NCBI GenBank assembly: GCA_002842985.1
Contig: PHEQ01000005.1
Span: 62,001-126,000, forward strand
DNA from: Alphaproteobacteria bacterium HGW-Alphaproteobacteria-1
GTDB taxonomy: Bacteria > Pseudomonadota > Alphaproteobacteria > Rhodobacterales > Rhodobacteraceae
DNA length: 64,000 nt
Direction: 5' to 3'
Positions 63,676-64,000 of this stretch are shown in pieces (position 1 is the stretch's first letter; each line of letters starts with the position of its first letter). The position numbers were made by a program, and so were the translations under genes. The notes beneath the pieces were generated by a model, which was given only the letters and a program-made list of their open reading frames with translations, was not told the DNA's origin and did not search any database.

Positions 63676-64000
63676 ATGACCACCACAGCAACCAAACTCC
63701 TGAATTTCGACGCTGTCGAAAAGGCCCCGCTCACCACCGAACCGTTCAGCTTCATGGTCGCCAAGGACGTGATCCCGGCGGACATGCTGGAGCGGGTGAA
63801 CGCGGATTACCCGCATATCGACCGGCCCGCCAACTTCAAGCCCGAGAGCCTGACCTACGGCCCGCTTTTCGCGCAGATCCTCGAGGATCTCGACAGCCCC
63901 GAATTCGAGCGGATGATCTCGCGCAAGTTCGACATCGACCTGAGCCAGACCACCAAGACCATCACCGTGCGCAAGCTGTCGGAGCCGAGCGACGGCAATA
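63676..64000 (+). CDS. Partial 2OG-Fe(II) oxygenase-like protein
   Basis: The first 108 residues of a gene running past the window end. The PFSFMVAKDVIPADMLERVNADYP start and TTKTITVRKLSEPSDGN end look like the N-terminal half of a 2-oxoglutarate/Fe(II) oxygenase, just before the expected HxD motif, which is outside the window. Function and length cannot be given. Confidence 0.6.
   Translation, partial: MTTTATKLLNFDAVEKAPLTTEPFSFMVAKDVIPADMLERVNADYPHIDRPANFKPESLTYGPLFAQILEDLDSPEFERMISRKFDIDLSQTTKTITVRKLSEPSDGN

Overview
The window is high-GC alphaproteobacterial chromosome with dense, partly overlapping genes. It fits a Rhodobacteraceae (Roseobacter-group) genome: type-I gap, an aerobic cobaltochelatase CobS, a valine-catabolic acyl-CoA dehydrogenase/hydrolase/mmsB operon, a c2-type cytochrome and several alphaproteobacterial small proteins. 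Species cannot be named from sequence alone.

Layout. 0.3-9.4 kb is housekeeping (murD, a folate cyclo-ligase, mgtE, an IMPase-family phosphatase, an XRE regulator, a quinone oxidoreductase, an SDR with its LysR regulator, a BI-1 membrane protein). 9.4-12.2 kb is a 2.8-kb insertion element. It has 25-bp imperfect terminal inverted repeats and a 9-bp target duplication. It encodes an 848-codon zinc-finger transposase-like protein and landed in the loop of the intrinsic terminator of the BI-1 gene. 12.3-26.3 kb is core metabolism (gap with a promoter/operator, coaD, mmsA with a LysR regulator, a carboxylate-amine ligase, cobS, the valine degradation operon, tRNA-Leu(GAG), lipB, cytochrome c).

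26.4-40.3 kb is a cell-surface or lipid modification island. It holds an OafA-type acyltransferase, three related sulfotransferases plus one Sulfotransfer_2-type, two paralogous GT-A-like proteins, two ELM1-family proteins, a diacylglycerol-kinase-family lipid kinase, a Tam41-like nucleotidyltransferase and two methyltransferases. 40.3-50.5 kb returns to core functions (gloB, clpA, an M23 peptidase, a MotA/ExbB-like plus OmpA/MotB-like pair, a ChaC-like cyclotransferase, a thioesterase, a YHS protein).

50.6-63.6 kb reads as a bacterial ceramide/sphingolipid cluster. An operon of acyl-AMP ligase, reductase, acyl carrier protein and serine-palmitoyltransferase-type enzyme is followed by a metallophosphoesterase and an MsbA-like ABC exporter. 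Around it lie an ELM1-family protein, two LpxL-like acyltransferases, an FA2H-like hydroxylase, a GNAT-fold candidate ceramide synthase and a nucleotidyltransferase. The lipid kinase and Tam41-like gene in the previous island could supply a phosphorylated or nucleotide-activated lipid head group; that link is inference. The window ends inside a probable 2OG-Fe(II) oxygenase gene.
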